Assembly: GCA_028288985.1 (NCBI GenBank)
Contig: JAQGHE010000029.1
Location: 1-28,109, forward strand
Source: Candidatus Saccharimonadota bacterium
GTDB taxonomy: Bacteria; Patescibacteriota; Saccharimonadia; Saccharimonadales; UBA10212
DNA: 28,109 nucleotides
Reading direction: 5' to 3'
This document shows, in pieces, positions 21,930 through 28,109 of this stretch (the first letter of the stretch is position 1; each line of letters begins with the position of its first letter). The position numbers and the translations under genes were made by a program. The notes under the pieces were generated by a model that saw nothing but the letters and a program-made list of their open reading frames with translations, was not told where the DNA came from and searched no databases.

Positions 21930-22901
21930 ATGGTTAGACAATCCGCTAAGAAATCGCCGGGCAGGCGCGTCGCCCGGGCCGGAAAGAATTCCAAATCCGC
22001 GGAAAAGATACAAATTGGCCTGCGCCGGAATTTGGGCAGCAGAAGAACGCTTCTAGTCGCCGGGGTTTCTATAACCGCTCTTATAATCATCCTCACCGGA
22101 ATAACGTTATTTTATAAAGTTTATGCCAGCCCCCAGAGAGTTTTTTGGGATATGATATCCAACAATCTATCTACCCGCGGCTTCAGCAAGCAGTCGGTCC
22201 GCTCTACCGGCACCACCATTAGCAGCGAAGCCATACAGGTTAGCTTTACGCCTTCGCTTAGGGTTCACGACATCAAGAGGGTTGTCAATTCAGCCAACAA
22301 TACCAAAATTACCGTCGATACAATTGGGACTCCTACTGTCGATTATCAGCGCTACAGCAATATTGATCAGCCTGCCCGCGCCGGCAAAAAGCCCGACTAT
22401 TCAAAAATCTACGATATGTGGCTGAAAAATGGCGGTAGTGATTCCGCCACCCCGCAGAGTGTTAATACAGTCATATTCGGGGCCGCTCTGTTTGGCAATC
22501 TCAGTCCGGCCCAGCGTGACAAGCTGCTGACATATTTGAAGAGCTCCTACCAGATAAACTTTAATGATGTGGGCCGAGGAAAGTCAGGCTCCCGCCGGAC
22601 GTATGTTTACCAAGCCTCTATTCCTTTGAAGCTATATGCCCAAGGCGCGCGACTTTACGCGGCGGCCGAAGGTCTCTCCGCAGCCAATCAGATTAACCCG
22701 GCCAGCTATAATGACGCCGCCCAGTTAAAAGTTAAAATGACGGTTGATGTTCTAAGCAGACAGCTGACACGCATTGAGTACCTGCAGCAGGGAGTCAATG
22801 AAATATACAGCGGCTACGGCATTGAGCCCAAGATTGATTCTCCGAAACACCTAGTCGGAGTGGAAGAATTTAATAAAGTGCTTAGCTCGATAAATAAATA
22901 G
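21930..22901 (+). CDS. Membrane-anchored extracytoplasmic protein of unknown function (323 aa)
   Basis: A strongly basic N-terminus of about 48 residues (many Lys and Arg, e.g. SAKKSPGRRVARAGKNSK) precedes one membrane segment (about 50-67, VAGVSITALIIILTGITLF). The remaining 255 residues lie outside the cell and look folded, with repeated strand-like stretches (TTISSEAIQVSFTPS, NTKITVDTIGTPTV) and a helical C-terminus (LKVKMTVDVLSRQLTRIEYLQ). No family recognised; the architecture is common among candidate-phyla surface proteins. The base composition returns to the background level seen in ligA, in contrast to the preceding gene. The MurF-like gene begins 2 bases after its stop, so the two share a transcript and this protein may relate to cell-wall assembly (inference). 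Confidence 0.8.
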   Translation: MVRQSAKKSPGRRVARAGKNSKSAEKIQIGLRRNLGSRRTLLVAGVSITALIIILTGITLFYKVYASPQRVFWDMISNNLSTRGFSKQSVRSTGTTISSEAIQVSFTPSLRVHDIKRVVNSANNTKITVDTIGTPTVDYQRYSNIDQPARAGKKPDYSKIYDMWLKNGGSDSATPQSVNTVIFGAALFGNLSPAQRDKLLTYLKSSYQINFNDVGRGKSGSRRTYVYQASIPLKLYAQGARLYAAAEGLSAANQINPASYNDAAQLKVKMTVDVLSRQLTRIEYLQQGVNEIYSGYGIEPKIDSPKHLVGVEEFNKVLSSINK

Positions 22902-22903
22902 CC

Positions 22904-24178
22904 ATGAAAAAAATTCTTAAAAATCTTGTCGCCTCCATTCTGGGCTGGCAGATTATACGGCTTCGCCGGCGCCATCCCATGCGGGTCATAGCCGTCACCG
23001 GCAGTATCGGAAAGACCAGTACCAAGCTGGCTATCGCCAGTGTCCTTAGTCAGGGTTTTACGGTCCGCCACCAAACCGGTAACTATAATGATCTTGTCAG
23101 CGTGCCATTGGTATTTTTCGGCGACAGAATGCCCAACATCTGGAATCCTGTAGCGTGGAGCTGGATATTTCTTAAGAACGAGATAAAAATCCGCCGCAGC
23201 TATCCTTATGAAATAGTCGTGCTAGAACTGGGCACTGACGGTCCCGGCCAAATCGAGCAGTTTGCTAAATATCTGCAGGTTGATATCGGCGTGCTTACCT
23301 CAATCGCTCCGGAGCACATGCAATTCTTTGCAGGCTTGGATGCCGTTGCTGAGGAAGAGTTAAAAATTACCGGCTTTGCCAAAAAAACTCTAATAAATAA
23401 GGACTTGGTAGACGCTAAATACCTGAAGGACTTGCGGTCCAAGGTTATGACTTACGCCGCGGCGCAGCCCGCAGACTTCCGGCTTGGCGAGGTTAAATTC
23501 AACGGCGATGAAGCCGAGTTTACTCTTACCTCCGGCGGCAAGAAGATTTTAGATTCCGGCCATCAAAAAATTACGGAGCCCCAGCTTTACTCAATTTGTG
23601 CGGCGGCGGCGGTAGCCCACGCGATGGGGCTGTCACCTGAGAAAATAGACGCTGGCATTAGGGGCATACCGGCTGTCAGCGGACGCATGCAGCACCTGGA
23701 TGGGGAAAACGGATCAGTCATAATCGACGACACCTACAATGCCAGCCCCCAGGCTACGCAAGCCGCCCTGGATACGCTTTATAGAATTGAGTCTAAGCAT
23801 AAGATCGCGGTGCTGGGCAACATGAATGAACTTGGCCACTACTCCCGGCCTGAACATATCGCCGTTGGAAAATATTGCGATCCCAAACAGCTGGACCTGG
23901 TTGTGACTATCGGCCCGGATGCTAATAAATATCTGGCTCCCGCCGCCGAGCAGGGCGGTAATAAGGTTAAAACCTTCAACGATCCATACTCCGCCGGCCA
24001 GTTTATCAAACCACTGCTTAATGCCGGTACGGTCGTTTTGGTAAAAGGCTCACAAAATAAAGTCTTTGCCGAAGAGACAGTCAAGCTGCTGCTGGAAAAC
24101 CCCAGTGACAGCGCAAAGCTAGTACGTCAAAGCCCCTATTGGTTAAAAATAAAACGTAAACAATTCTCACCGCGCTAA
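22904..24178 (+). CDS. MurF-like Mur ligase with a shortened N-terminus (424 aa)
   Basis: The central Mur ligase domain is clear: P-loop TGSIGKTSTKLA (GKTS at residues 37-40), TGNYNDLVSVPL (about 59-70), a carboxylate-binding LELGTDGPGQIEQF (about 108-121), APEHMQFFAG and the C-terminal DDTYNASPQATQAAL with KIAVLGNMNELG. These are the marks of MurF, which adds D-Ala-D-Ala to the UDP-MurNAc-tripeptide in the cytoplasm. Unlike E. coli MurF, whose P-loop lies after an approximately 100-residue substrate-binding domain, here only about 27 residues precede it: a hydrophobic and basic helix (MKKILKNLVASILGWQIIRL). That could be a membrane-associating helix. True MurF or a related Mur ligase are the alternatives. 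It is coupled to the extracytoplasmic protein upstream. A weak stem CCGGC-AGA-GCCGG follows at about 24187. Confidence 0.85.
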   Translation: MKKILKNLVASILGWQIIRLRRRHPMRVIAVTGSIGKTSTKLAIASVLSQGFTVRHQTGNYNDLVSVPLVFFGDRMPNIWNPVAWSWIFLKNEIKIRRSYPYEIVVLELGTDGPGQIEQFAKYLQVDIGVLTSIAPEHMQFFAGLDAVAEEELKITGFAKKTLINKDLVDAKYLKDLRSKVMTYAAAQPADFRLGEVKFNGDEAEFTLTSGGKKILDSGHQKITEPQLYSICAAAAVAHAMGLSPEKIDAGIRGIPAVSGRMQHLDGENGSVIIDDTYNASPQATQAALDTLYRIESKHKIAVLGNMNELGHYSRPEHIAVGKYCDPKQLDLVVTIGPDANKYLAPAAEQGGNKVKTFNDPYSAGQFIKPLLNAGTVVLVKGSQNKVFAEETVKLLLENPSDSAKLVRQSPYWLKIKRKQFSPR

Positions 24179-24229
24179 CCTGCTAACCGGCAGAGCCGGC
24201 GGGATTGTTTGGTGTCGGATTTCTCCCTC

Positions 24230-24238
24230 TGTTAGAAT
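24230..24238 (+). promoter_or_regulatory. Extended -10 box for leuS (leaderless type)
   Basis: TGT-TAGAAT ends 7 bases before ATG 24246, and TTGGTG lies 18 bases upstream of the hexamer. No Shine-Dalgarno. Confidence 0.6.
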
Positions 24239-24245
24239 GGGGTAA

Positions 24246-26672
24246 ATGAAGCGATATAATCCAACAGAACTTGAGCCCAAGTGGCAGAAGGTCTGGAGCG
24301 AGTCCGGAATCTATAAGACCGATATGGGTCGTGTGGACGAGAAACACTATGTTATCCCGATGCTGCCCTATCCATCGGGCGACTTGCATGTGGGGCATTG
24401 GTATAACTTTGGGCCCACCGATGCGGTAGCCCGCTTTAGGCGGATGACCGGCAAAAACGTGCTGACAACCTTGGGCTTTGATGCCTTCGGCCTGCCGGCT
24501 GAAAATGCCGCTATCGCCCGGGGTATCCAGCCCGCCGTGTGGACCCGGGGCAACATCAAAAGTATGAAGGAGCAGCTGGCTCAGCTGGGCGCCAGCTATG
24601 ATTGGGACCACAGCCTGATGACTTGCGATCCGGAGTATTACCGCTGGAACCAATGGCTGTTTTTAAAACTTTATGAAAAAGGACTGGCTTACCGTAAGAA
24701 AGCGCTGGTTAACTGGTGTCCTAAAGACCAGACTGTGCTGGCTAACGAACAGGTAGTTGGAATAAATAATGTCTGTGAACGCTGTGGCACGCCGGTTATC
24801 CAAAAGGAGTTGGAGCAGTGGTTTTTCAAAATAACTGATTACGCCGACCGTCTGCTGGACGATTTAGAGAAAGTGGATTGGCCCGAGAAAGTGAAGGTAA
24901 TGCAGGAGAATTGGATAGGCCGCAGCCGCGGAGCCCTGATAGACTTTTCTCTAGAGCAGAAGGAAAAACTAACGGTCTTTACCACGCGGCCCGACACGAT
25001 TTACGGCGCCACGTATATGGTTATAGCCCCGGAACACCCATTGGTAGATAAACTGACTACCGAGGAACAAAAAGCTGATGTAGCACAGTACGCGGCTAGT
25101 GCTGAGCGCAAAACAGAGCTGGAGCGTAAAGAGGGCGAGAAAGATAAGACCGGCGTATTCACCGGCAGTTATGCTATCAATCCGGCCACCAAAAAGCCAA
25201 TCCCTATCTGGATTGCTGATTATGTACTGATGAGTTACGGCACCGGCGCCATTATGGCCGTGCCGGCCCACGACGAGCGTGATTTTGACTTCGCCACAGC
25301 TAAGAGTTTACCTATCCTGCAAGTTATTGAAGGAGGCGGCCTTCCTTATAGCGGCGAAGGGAAAATGATGAACTCCGGCAAATATGATGGGTCACCCAGC
25401 TCTGAAGCTCGGGAGCAGATCGAGGCTGACTTGGCAGGGGATGGGGTGGCCGAAGAGAAGACCAATTATCGCCTGCGCGATTGGTTGATCAGCCGCCAGC
25501 GTTACTGGGGGACGCCCATACCGATAGTTTACTGCGAGGAGTGCGGTATGCAGCCGGTGCTGGAAGATCAACTGCCGGTTATCCTGCCGGAAGATGTGGA
25601 GTTTGAGCTGACGGGCCAATCCCCGCTGATTCACCGCCCGGACTTTGTAAACACCAAATGCCCGCAGTGCGGCGGCGATGCCAGGCGCGAAACCGACACC
25701 ATGGACACTTTCATGGATTCCAGCTGGTATTTCCTGCGCTACATAGACAATAAGAACGATAAGGAAATCTTCGATACGGAACTGGTTAATAGGTGGGCGC
25801 CGGTTGATCATTACATCGGTGGAGTAGAGCACGCCATCCTGCACCTGCTTTATGCCCGCTTCATGACCAAGTTTTTGCACGACCACCACGGCCTTTCCTT
25901 CGATGAACCTTTTAGAAAGCTGACAAACCAGGGAATCATCCTGGGTCCCGACGGACAGAAGATGAGCAAAAGCCGAGGCAATGTCATCAACCCGGATGAG
26001 CAGGTTAAAAGTTACGGTGCCGATTCCCTAAGGCTTTACATGATGTTTATGGGTCCTTACGAACAGGGCGGTCCTTACAACATGGGCGGCATTGCCGGCA
26101 CCCGTCGCTTTTTGGATAGGATCTGGACACTGATGCAGGAGTATTTAGAGACGCCCGCTGAACCAAGGGCCGATTTAGACGAGGCGGCCATAACCGCTGC
26201 CGTTCACCGGACTATCAAGAAAGTGACTAAGGACATTGAAAAACTAAGCTTCAATACGGCCATTGCGGCCATGATGAGCTTAGTCAACGAATTGTATAAG
26301 TTCAAAGACGAGAAAAAAATCAGCCGCACGCCGGCCTGGAGGTTCGCGCTGGAAACACTGGCACAGCTACTGGCCCCCATGGCACCCCATATAACAGAAG
26401 AAATCTGGGCGGATCTTGGCCATGAAACTTCGGTTCACATCAGTCGCTGGCCGCAGTGGGACGATGCTTTAATTACTGAGGAAATGACAACCCTAGGCGT
26501 GCAGGTTAACGGCAAGTTAAGAGGCGAGATCGTGGCAGCCTCTGACATCAGCGAACAGGAAGCCGTCAAAATGGCTAAAGAAGATGAGAACGTCGCCAAG
26601 TACTTAGAAGGAAAAACGGTCAAAAAAGAGATTTACGTACCCGGCCGGCTTGTCAGCCTGGTTATTCAGTAG
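24246..26672 (+). CDS. leuS: Leucyl-tRNA synthetase
   Basis: A class Ia synthetase with both signature motifs: HIGH as HVGH (48-51) in YPSGDLHVGHWYNFG, and KMSKS (about 573-577) in DGQKMSKSRGNV. The CP1 editing domain is retained (TTRPDTIYGATYMVIAPEHP, about 243-262; YGTGAIMAVPAHDERD, about 330-345), so mischarged isoleucine or norvaline can be hydrolysed. A zinc-type CxxC pair (CPQCGG, about 471) and the anticodon-binding C-terminus complete the protein, which at 808 residues is slightly shorter than E. coli LeuRS (860). It charges tRNA-Leu in the cytoplasm. It is monocistronic; its last bases overlap the tail of the broken leftward gene. ATG 24246 is supported by the promoter position. Confidence 0.98.
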   Translation: MKRYNPTELEPKWQKVWSESGIYKTDMGRVDEKHYVIPMLPYPSGDLHVGHWYNFGPTDAVARFRRMTGKNVLTTLGFDAFGLPAENAAIARGIQPAVWTRGNIKSMKEQLAQLGASYDWDHSLMTCDPEYYRWNQWLFLKLYEKGLAYRKKALVNWCPKDQTVLANEQVVGINNVCERCGTPVIQKELEQWFFKITDYADRLLDDLEKVDWPEKVKVMQENWIGRSRGALIDFSLEQKEKLTVFTTRPDTIYGATYMVIAPEHPLVDKLTTEEQKADVAQYAASAERKTELERKEGEKDKTGVFTGSYAINPATKKPIPIWIADYVLMSYGTGAIMAVPAHDERDFDFATAKSLPILQVIEGGGLPYSGEGKMMNSGKYDGSPSSEAREQIEADLAGDGVAEEKTNYRLRDWLISRQRYWGTPIPIVYCEECGMQPVLEDQLPVILPEDVEFELTGQSPLIHRPDFVNTKCPQCGGDARRETDTMDTFMDSSWYFLRYIDNKNDKEIFDTELVNRWAPVDHYIGGVEHAILHLLYARFMTKFLHDHHGLSFDEPFRKLTNQGIILGPDGQKMSKSRGNVINPDEQVKSYGADSLRLYMMFMGPYEQGGPYNMGGIAGTRRFLDRIWTLMQEYLETPAEPRADLDEAAITAAVHRTIKKVTKDIEKLSFNTAIAAMMSLVNELYKFKDEKKISRTPAWRFALETLAQLLAPMAPHITEEIWADLGHETSVHISRWPQWDDALITEEMTTLGVQVNGKLRGEIVAASDISEQEAVKMAKEDENVAKYLEGKTVKKEIYVPGRLVSLVIQ

Positions 26673-26994
26673 ATCGACTAACAGGTGGCATAAGAGCAAT
26701 GTGCCTGCGCATCTGCTTGGCGGCTAGAGCACCTATCTTGTGCGTAAAGTCATCCATCTCGTCCAAAGTATCTACTACGAATTTAGACTCATATCATTTA
26801 GGTTCACGCCTAACAGTAGATCTATTTCGTGAGGCCGCGGCAGCGAACTCAATAGCCCGGTCCTCCAGGATTTCTTCAACGCTTCGGGACGCCAATGGTA
26901 GGGTGTGAAATACAATAATTTCTCCGCTTTGGCGGCTCTTAAAAATGAGAGGAGATTGGCCTCTGGGCACCTCGTAGACTTTATATTCGCTCAT
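26662..26994 (-). pseudogene. Small gene interrupted by an in-frame TGA
   Basis: From ATG 26994 the minus strand encodes MSEYKVYEVPRGQSPLIFKS and a further 46 residues, ending in RREPK, then TGA at 26796-26794. Without changing frame, the sequence continues for 43 further sense codons (YESKFVVDTLDEMDDFTHKI, then GALAAKQMRRHIALMPPV...) to TAA at 26664-26662. Both halves look protein-like, so a roughly 110-residue protein split by one nonsense codon is the simplest reading. UGA is otherwise a regular stop here, so recoding is unlikely in general. Alternatives: a genuine 66-residue protein with a chance open extension, a sequencing error, or programmed readthrough. The 3' end overlaps leuS by 11 bases. 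TAAAAT upstream may be the -10. No family recognised. Confidence 0.55.
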
Positions 26995-27038
26995 GTATTG
27001 TCCAATTTTACAATAAAAGTAGCTATATGCAAATCCGA

Positions 27039-27067
27039 TTGCGTTTTAAAGGGTGAAAAGCTATAAT
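27039..27067 (+). promoter_or_regulatory. Promoter of the rpmF gene
   Basis: TTGCGT (27039-27044), a 17-base spacer, consensus TATAAT (27062-27067). The leader is about 45 bases with AAAGGAG (27098-27104) ahead of the ATG, the conventional leadered class. Confidence 0.8.
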
Positions 27068-27116
27068 TCTAGTAAGCTACAAGGTATTAAATCTCTAAAA
27101 GGAGCAACAGTTACTA

Positions 27117-27260
27117 ATGGGTAAACCCAAAAAACGGACAAGTTCCCGCCGGACAGGCATGCGCCGCAGCCACTTATTTTCTAAATTGGCCCGTCGCGTA
27201 AATGGAGTAAGTCCAGTCAAAGTTCATACCAAAAAACAAAAAGTCTCGACCGGGGAATAA
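27117..27260 (+). CDS. rpmF: Ribosomal protein bL32, zinc-free form (47 aa)
   Basis: The N-terminus GKPKKRTSSRRTGMRRSHLF is the bL32 signature (PKKRTS..R..MRRSH), binding the large-subunit rRNA near the peptidyl-transferase exit region. The usual C-terminal zinc ribbon (two CxxC pairs) is absent: there is no cysteine, and the tail reads KLARRVNGVSPVKVHTKKQK. It is shorter than typical bL32 (about 55-60). ATG 27117 has AAAGGAG about 12 bases upstream, and a consensus promoter precedes it. The next gene is nusB, 76 bases on, which has its own possible -10 (TATACT, 27288-27293). Confidence 0.85.
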   Translation: MGKPKKRTSSRRTGMRRSHLFSKLARRVNGVSPVKVHTKKQKVSTGE

Positions 27261-27336
27261 CACCTGTAGCCCGCTTGCCTGGTAGGATATACTAGACATG
27301 CATACCCCTTAAGCTAAAAAAGGAAGATTTAACAAT

Positions 27337-27810
27337 ATGGCAAGCAATCGTCATCTTGGCCGCATAGTTGCACTACAGACTCTTTACGAGCAGGACTTCC
27401 GCCGTGAAGTTGAAGACTCAGGTCTTAATCTTGAAGAGATTTTGACTCGTAACATCGAACGCTATCAAGATACGATTGATGATAAGGAATTTATCATCAA
27501 GCTGGTGAACGGAATTGTTTCGCGGGAAGCGGAGCTGGATGATATGATCCGGCCGGTTGCCCCGGAGTGGCCCATCGAGCAGATTGCTCGGATGGACCGC
27601 GTGATCCTGCACATCGGCGCTTATGAACTTGCCTATGACAAATCCGTCCCGCCCAAAGTAGTGATTAACGAAGCTGTTGAATTGGCTAAAGCTTTTGGCG
27701 GCGAAAACTCCTCTAAGTTCATCAACGGGGTACTGGGTACGTTACTGCGAAACCAAGAAGCAGAAGCTCCCAAACCAAAAGCCAAGAAACCAACTAAAGC
27801 TAAGGAATAG
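27337..27810 (+). CDS. nusB: Transcription antitermination / ribosome-biogenesis factor NusB
   Basis: A canonical NusB: N-terminal NRHLGRIVALQTLYEQDFR (about 3-21), central LVNGIVSREAELDDMIRPVAPEWPIEQIARMDRVILHIGAYEL (about 56-98) and VPPKVVINEAVELAKAFGGENSSKFINGVLG (about 104-134). These are the hallmark helices that bind boxA RNA and NusE/S10 in rRNA antitermination. A Lys/Pro-rich tail (PKPKAKKPTKAKE) extends the 157-residue protein, as in several candidate-phyla proteins. AAGGAAG lies about 10 bases upstream of the ATG. The Nudix gene starts 10 bases after its stop. Confidence 0.96.
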   Translation: MASNRHLGRIVALQTLYEQDFRREVEDSGLNLEEILTRNIERYQDTIDDKEFIIKLVNGIVSREAELDDMIRPVAPEWPIEQIARMDRVILHIGAYELAYDKSVPPKVVINEAVELAKAFGGENSSKFINGVLGTLLRNQEAEAPKPKAKKPTKAKE

Positions 27811-27820
27811 TAAGAGCAAT

Positions 27821-28109
27821 ATGCAGCGACCCAAGCCAATCAGGGGCTTTCGTGATTTTGTCCGGGAGCACCGGCCTGGCATCCAGGAAGTTGTCCGGGA
27901 GCCAACTGCCGGCGGTATAGTTTACCGAAAGTCGGAAAAGGACCCCACCAAGGTGGAGATTTTGCTTATACAGGATTCAAAAAGCCGGTGGACTATACCA
28001 AAGGGACACTTTGAGAAAGGCGAGTCCCCACGCCAAGCAGCCGAGCGTGAAATTGGAGAAGAAACCGGCCTGGCAGAAATGAAAGTCGGCCCGTGGCTTG
28101 GAAAAATAA
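27821..28109 (+). CDS. Nudix hydrolase, 5' part
   Basis: The gene runs off the window; about 96 codons are visible. The Nudix box is intact: GHFEKGESPRQAAEREIGEE then TGL (G-x5-E-x7-REUxEExGU), at about residues 68-90. The start MQRPKPIRGFRDFVREHRPG precedes a typical first strand (AGGIVYRKS, about 32-40). Nudix enzymes hydrolyse nucleoside diphosphates linked to another group; candidates include diadenosine polyphosphates and oxidised nucleotides, and SRWTIPKGHFEKGE is like Ap4A-hydrolase/DIPP types. It is 10 bases after nusB and probably in one operon with it. The substrate remains open without the C-terminus. Confidence 0.93.
   Translation, partial: MQRPKPIRGFRDFVREHRPGIQEVVREPTAGGIVYRKSEKDPTKVEILLIQDSKSRWTIPKGHFEKGESPRQAAEREIGEETGLAEMKVGPWLGKI

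Noticed and set aside
26699..26908. Plus-strand 69-codon frame after leuS
   Set aside because: Composition is Ser/Arg-rich and not protein-like; the opposite strand over the same bases gives a better translation.
26662..26994. Evidence for genome-wide UGA recoding
   Set aside because: At least nine genes here end in TGA, often in ATGA overlaps with the next start, and large genes such as ligA and leuS have no internal TGA; the standard bacterial code applies.

Overview
The window looks like a chromosomal segment of a candidate-phyla-radiation bacterium, most probably Candidatus Saccharibacteria (TM7) or a near relative. The basis is gene content and architecture: very small intergenic gaps, many ATGA start/stop overlaps, small lysine-rich membrane proteins, a LemA-HtpX pair, an L32 protein without its zinc ribbon, and a Mur ligase with a reduced N-terminus. 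UGA is used as an ordinary stop in at least nine genes, which argues against the UGA-glycine lineages (Gracilibacteria, Absconditabacteria). No 16S rRNA is present, so the taxon is an inference.

Layout. 1-8090 is accessory in character: the end of a RibD/DHFR-like reductase; a coupled three-gene operon of unrecognised proteins (370-3490) convergent with a 492-residue protein (3487-4965) that has an Rx4H HEPN-like motif; an unknown 168-residue protein; a GC-rich membrane-anchored helical protein (5913-6377) with its own promoter, palindrome and terminator; and a four-gene operon of small enzymes (6470-8082). 8091-10742 holds a glyoxalase-fold protein, a short-chain dehydrogenase, a 62-residue membrane peptide behind a long structured spacer and before a strong terminator, and a histidine phosphatase. 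10770-17264 is envelope and housekeeping: D,D-carboxypeptidase, lemA, htpX, a polytopic membrane protein coupled to ligA, and a Ham1/RdgB pyrophosphatase. 17373-18508 has two alanine tRNAs, a small membrane protein and an RsuA/RluB pseudouridine synthase. 18535-21873 is a self-contained cassette for a 1010-residue secreted beta-helix protein whose base composition is unlike everything around it, with a very strong promoter, a perfect Shine-Dalgarno, a chain of hairpins and a 16-bp terminator. 21930-28109 carries an anchored extracytoplasmic protein, a MurF-like ligase, leuS, a small gene broken by an in-frame TGA, rpmF, nusB and a Nudix hydrolase cut by the window end.

Three things stand out. 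(1) Nine genes have an (often extended) -10 box ending 6-8 bases before the start codon, which predicts leaderless mRNAs; this also fixes several start sites. (2) Two strikingly GC-rich single-gene cassettes sit in a moderate-GC background, each with a near-consensus promoter and its own hairpin terminator. (3) 370-4965 holds four adjacent unrecognised proteins, three with R-x(4-5)-H motifs and the fourth with a helical His-containing region, suggesting an uncharacterised HEPN-type (possibly defence) locus.
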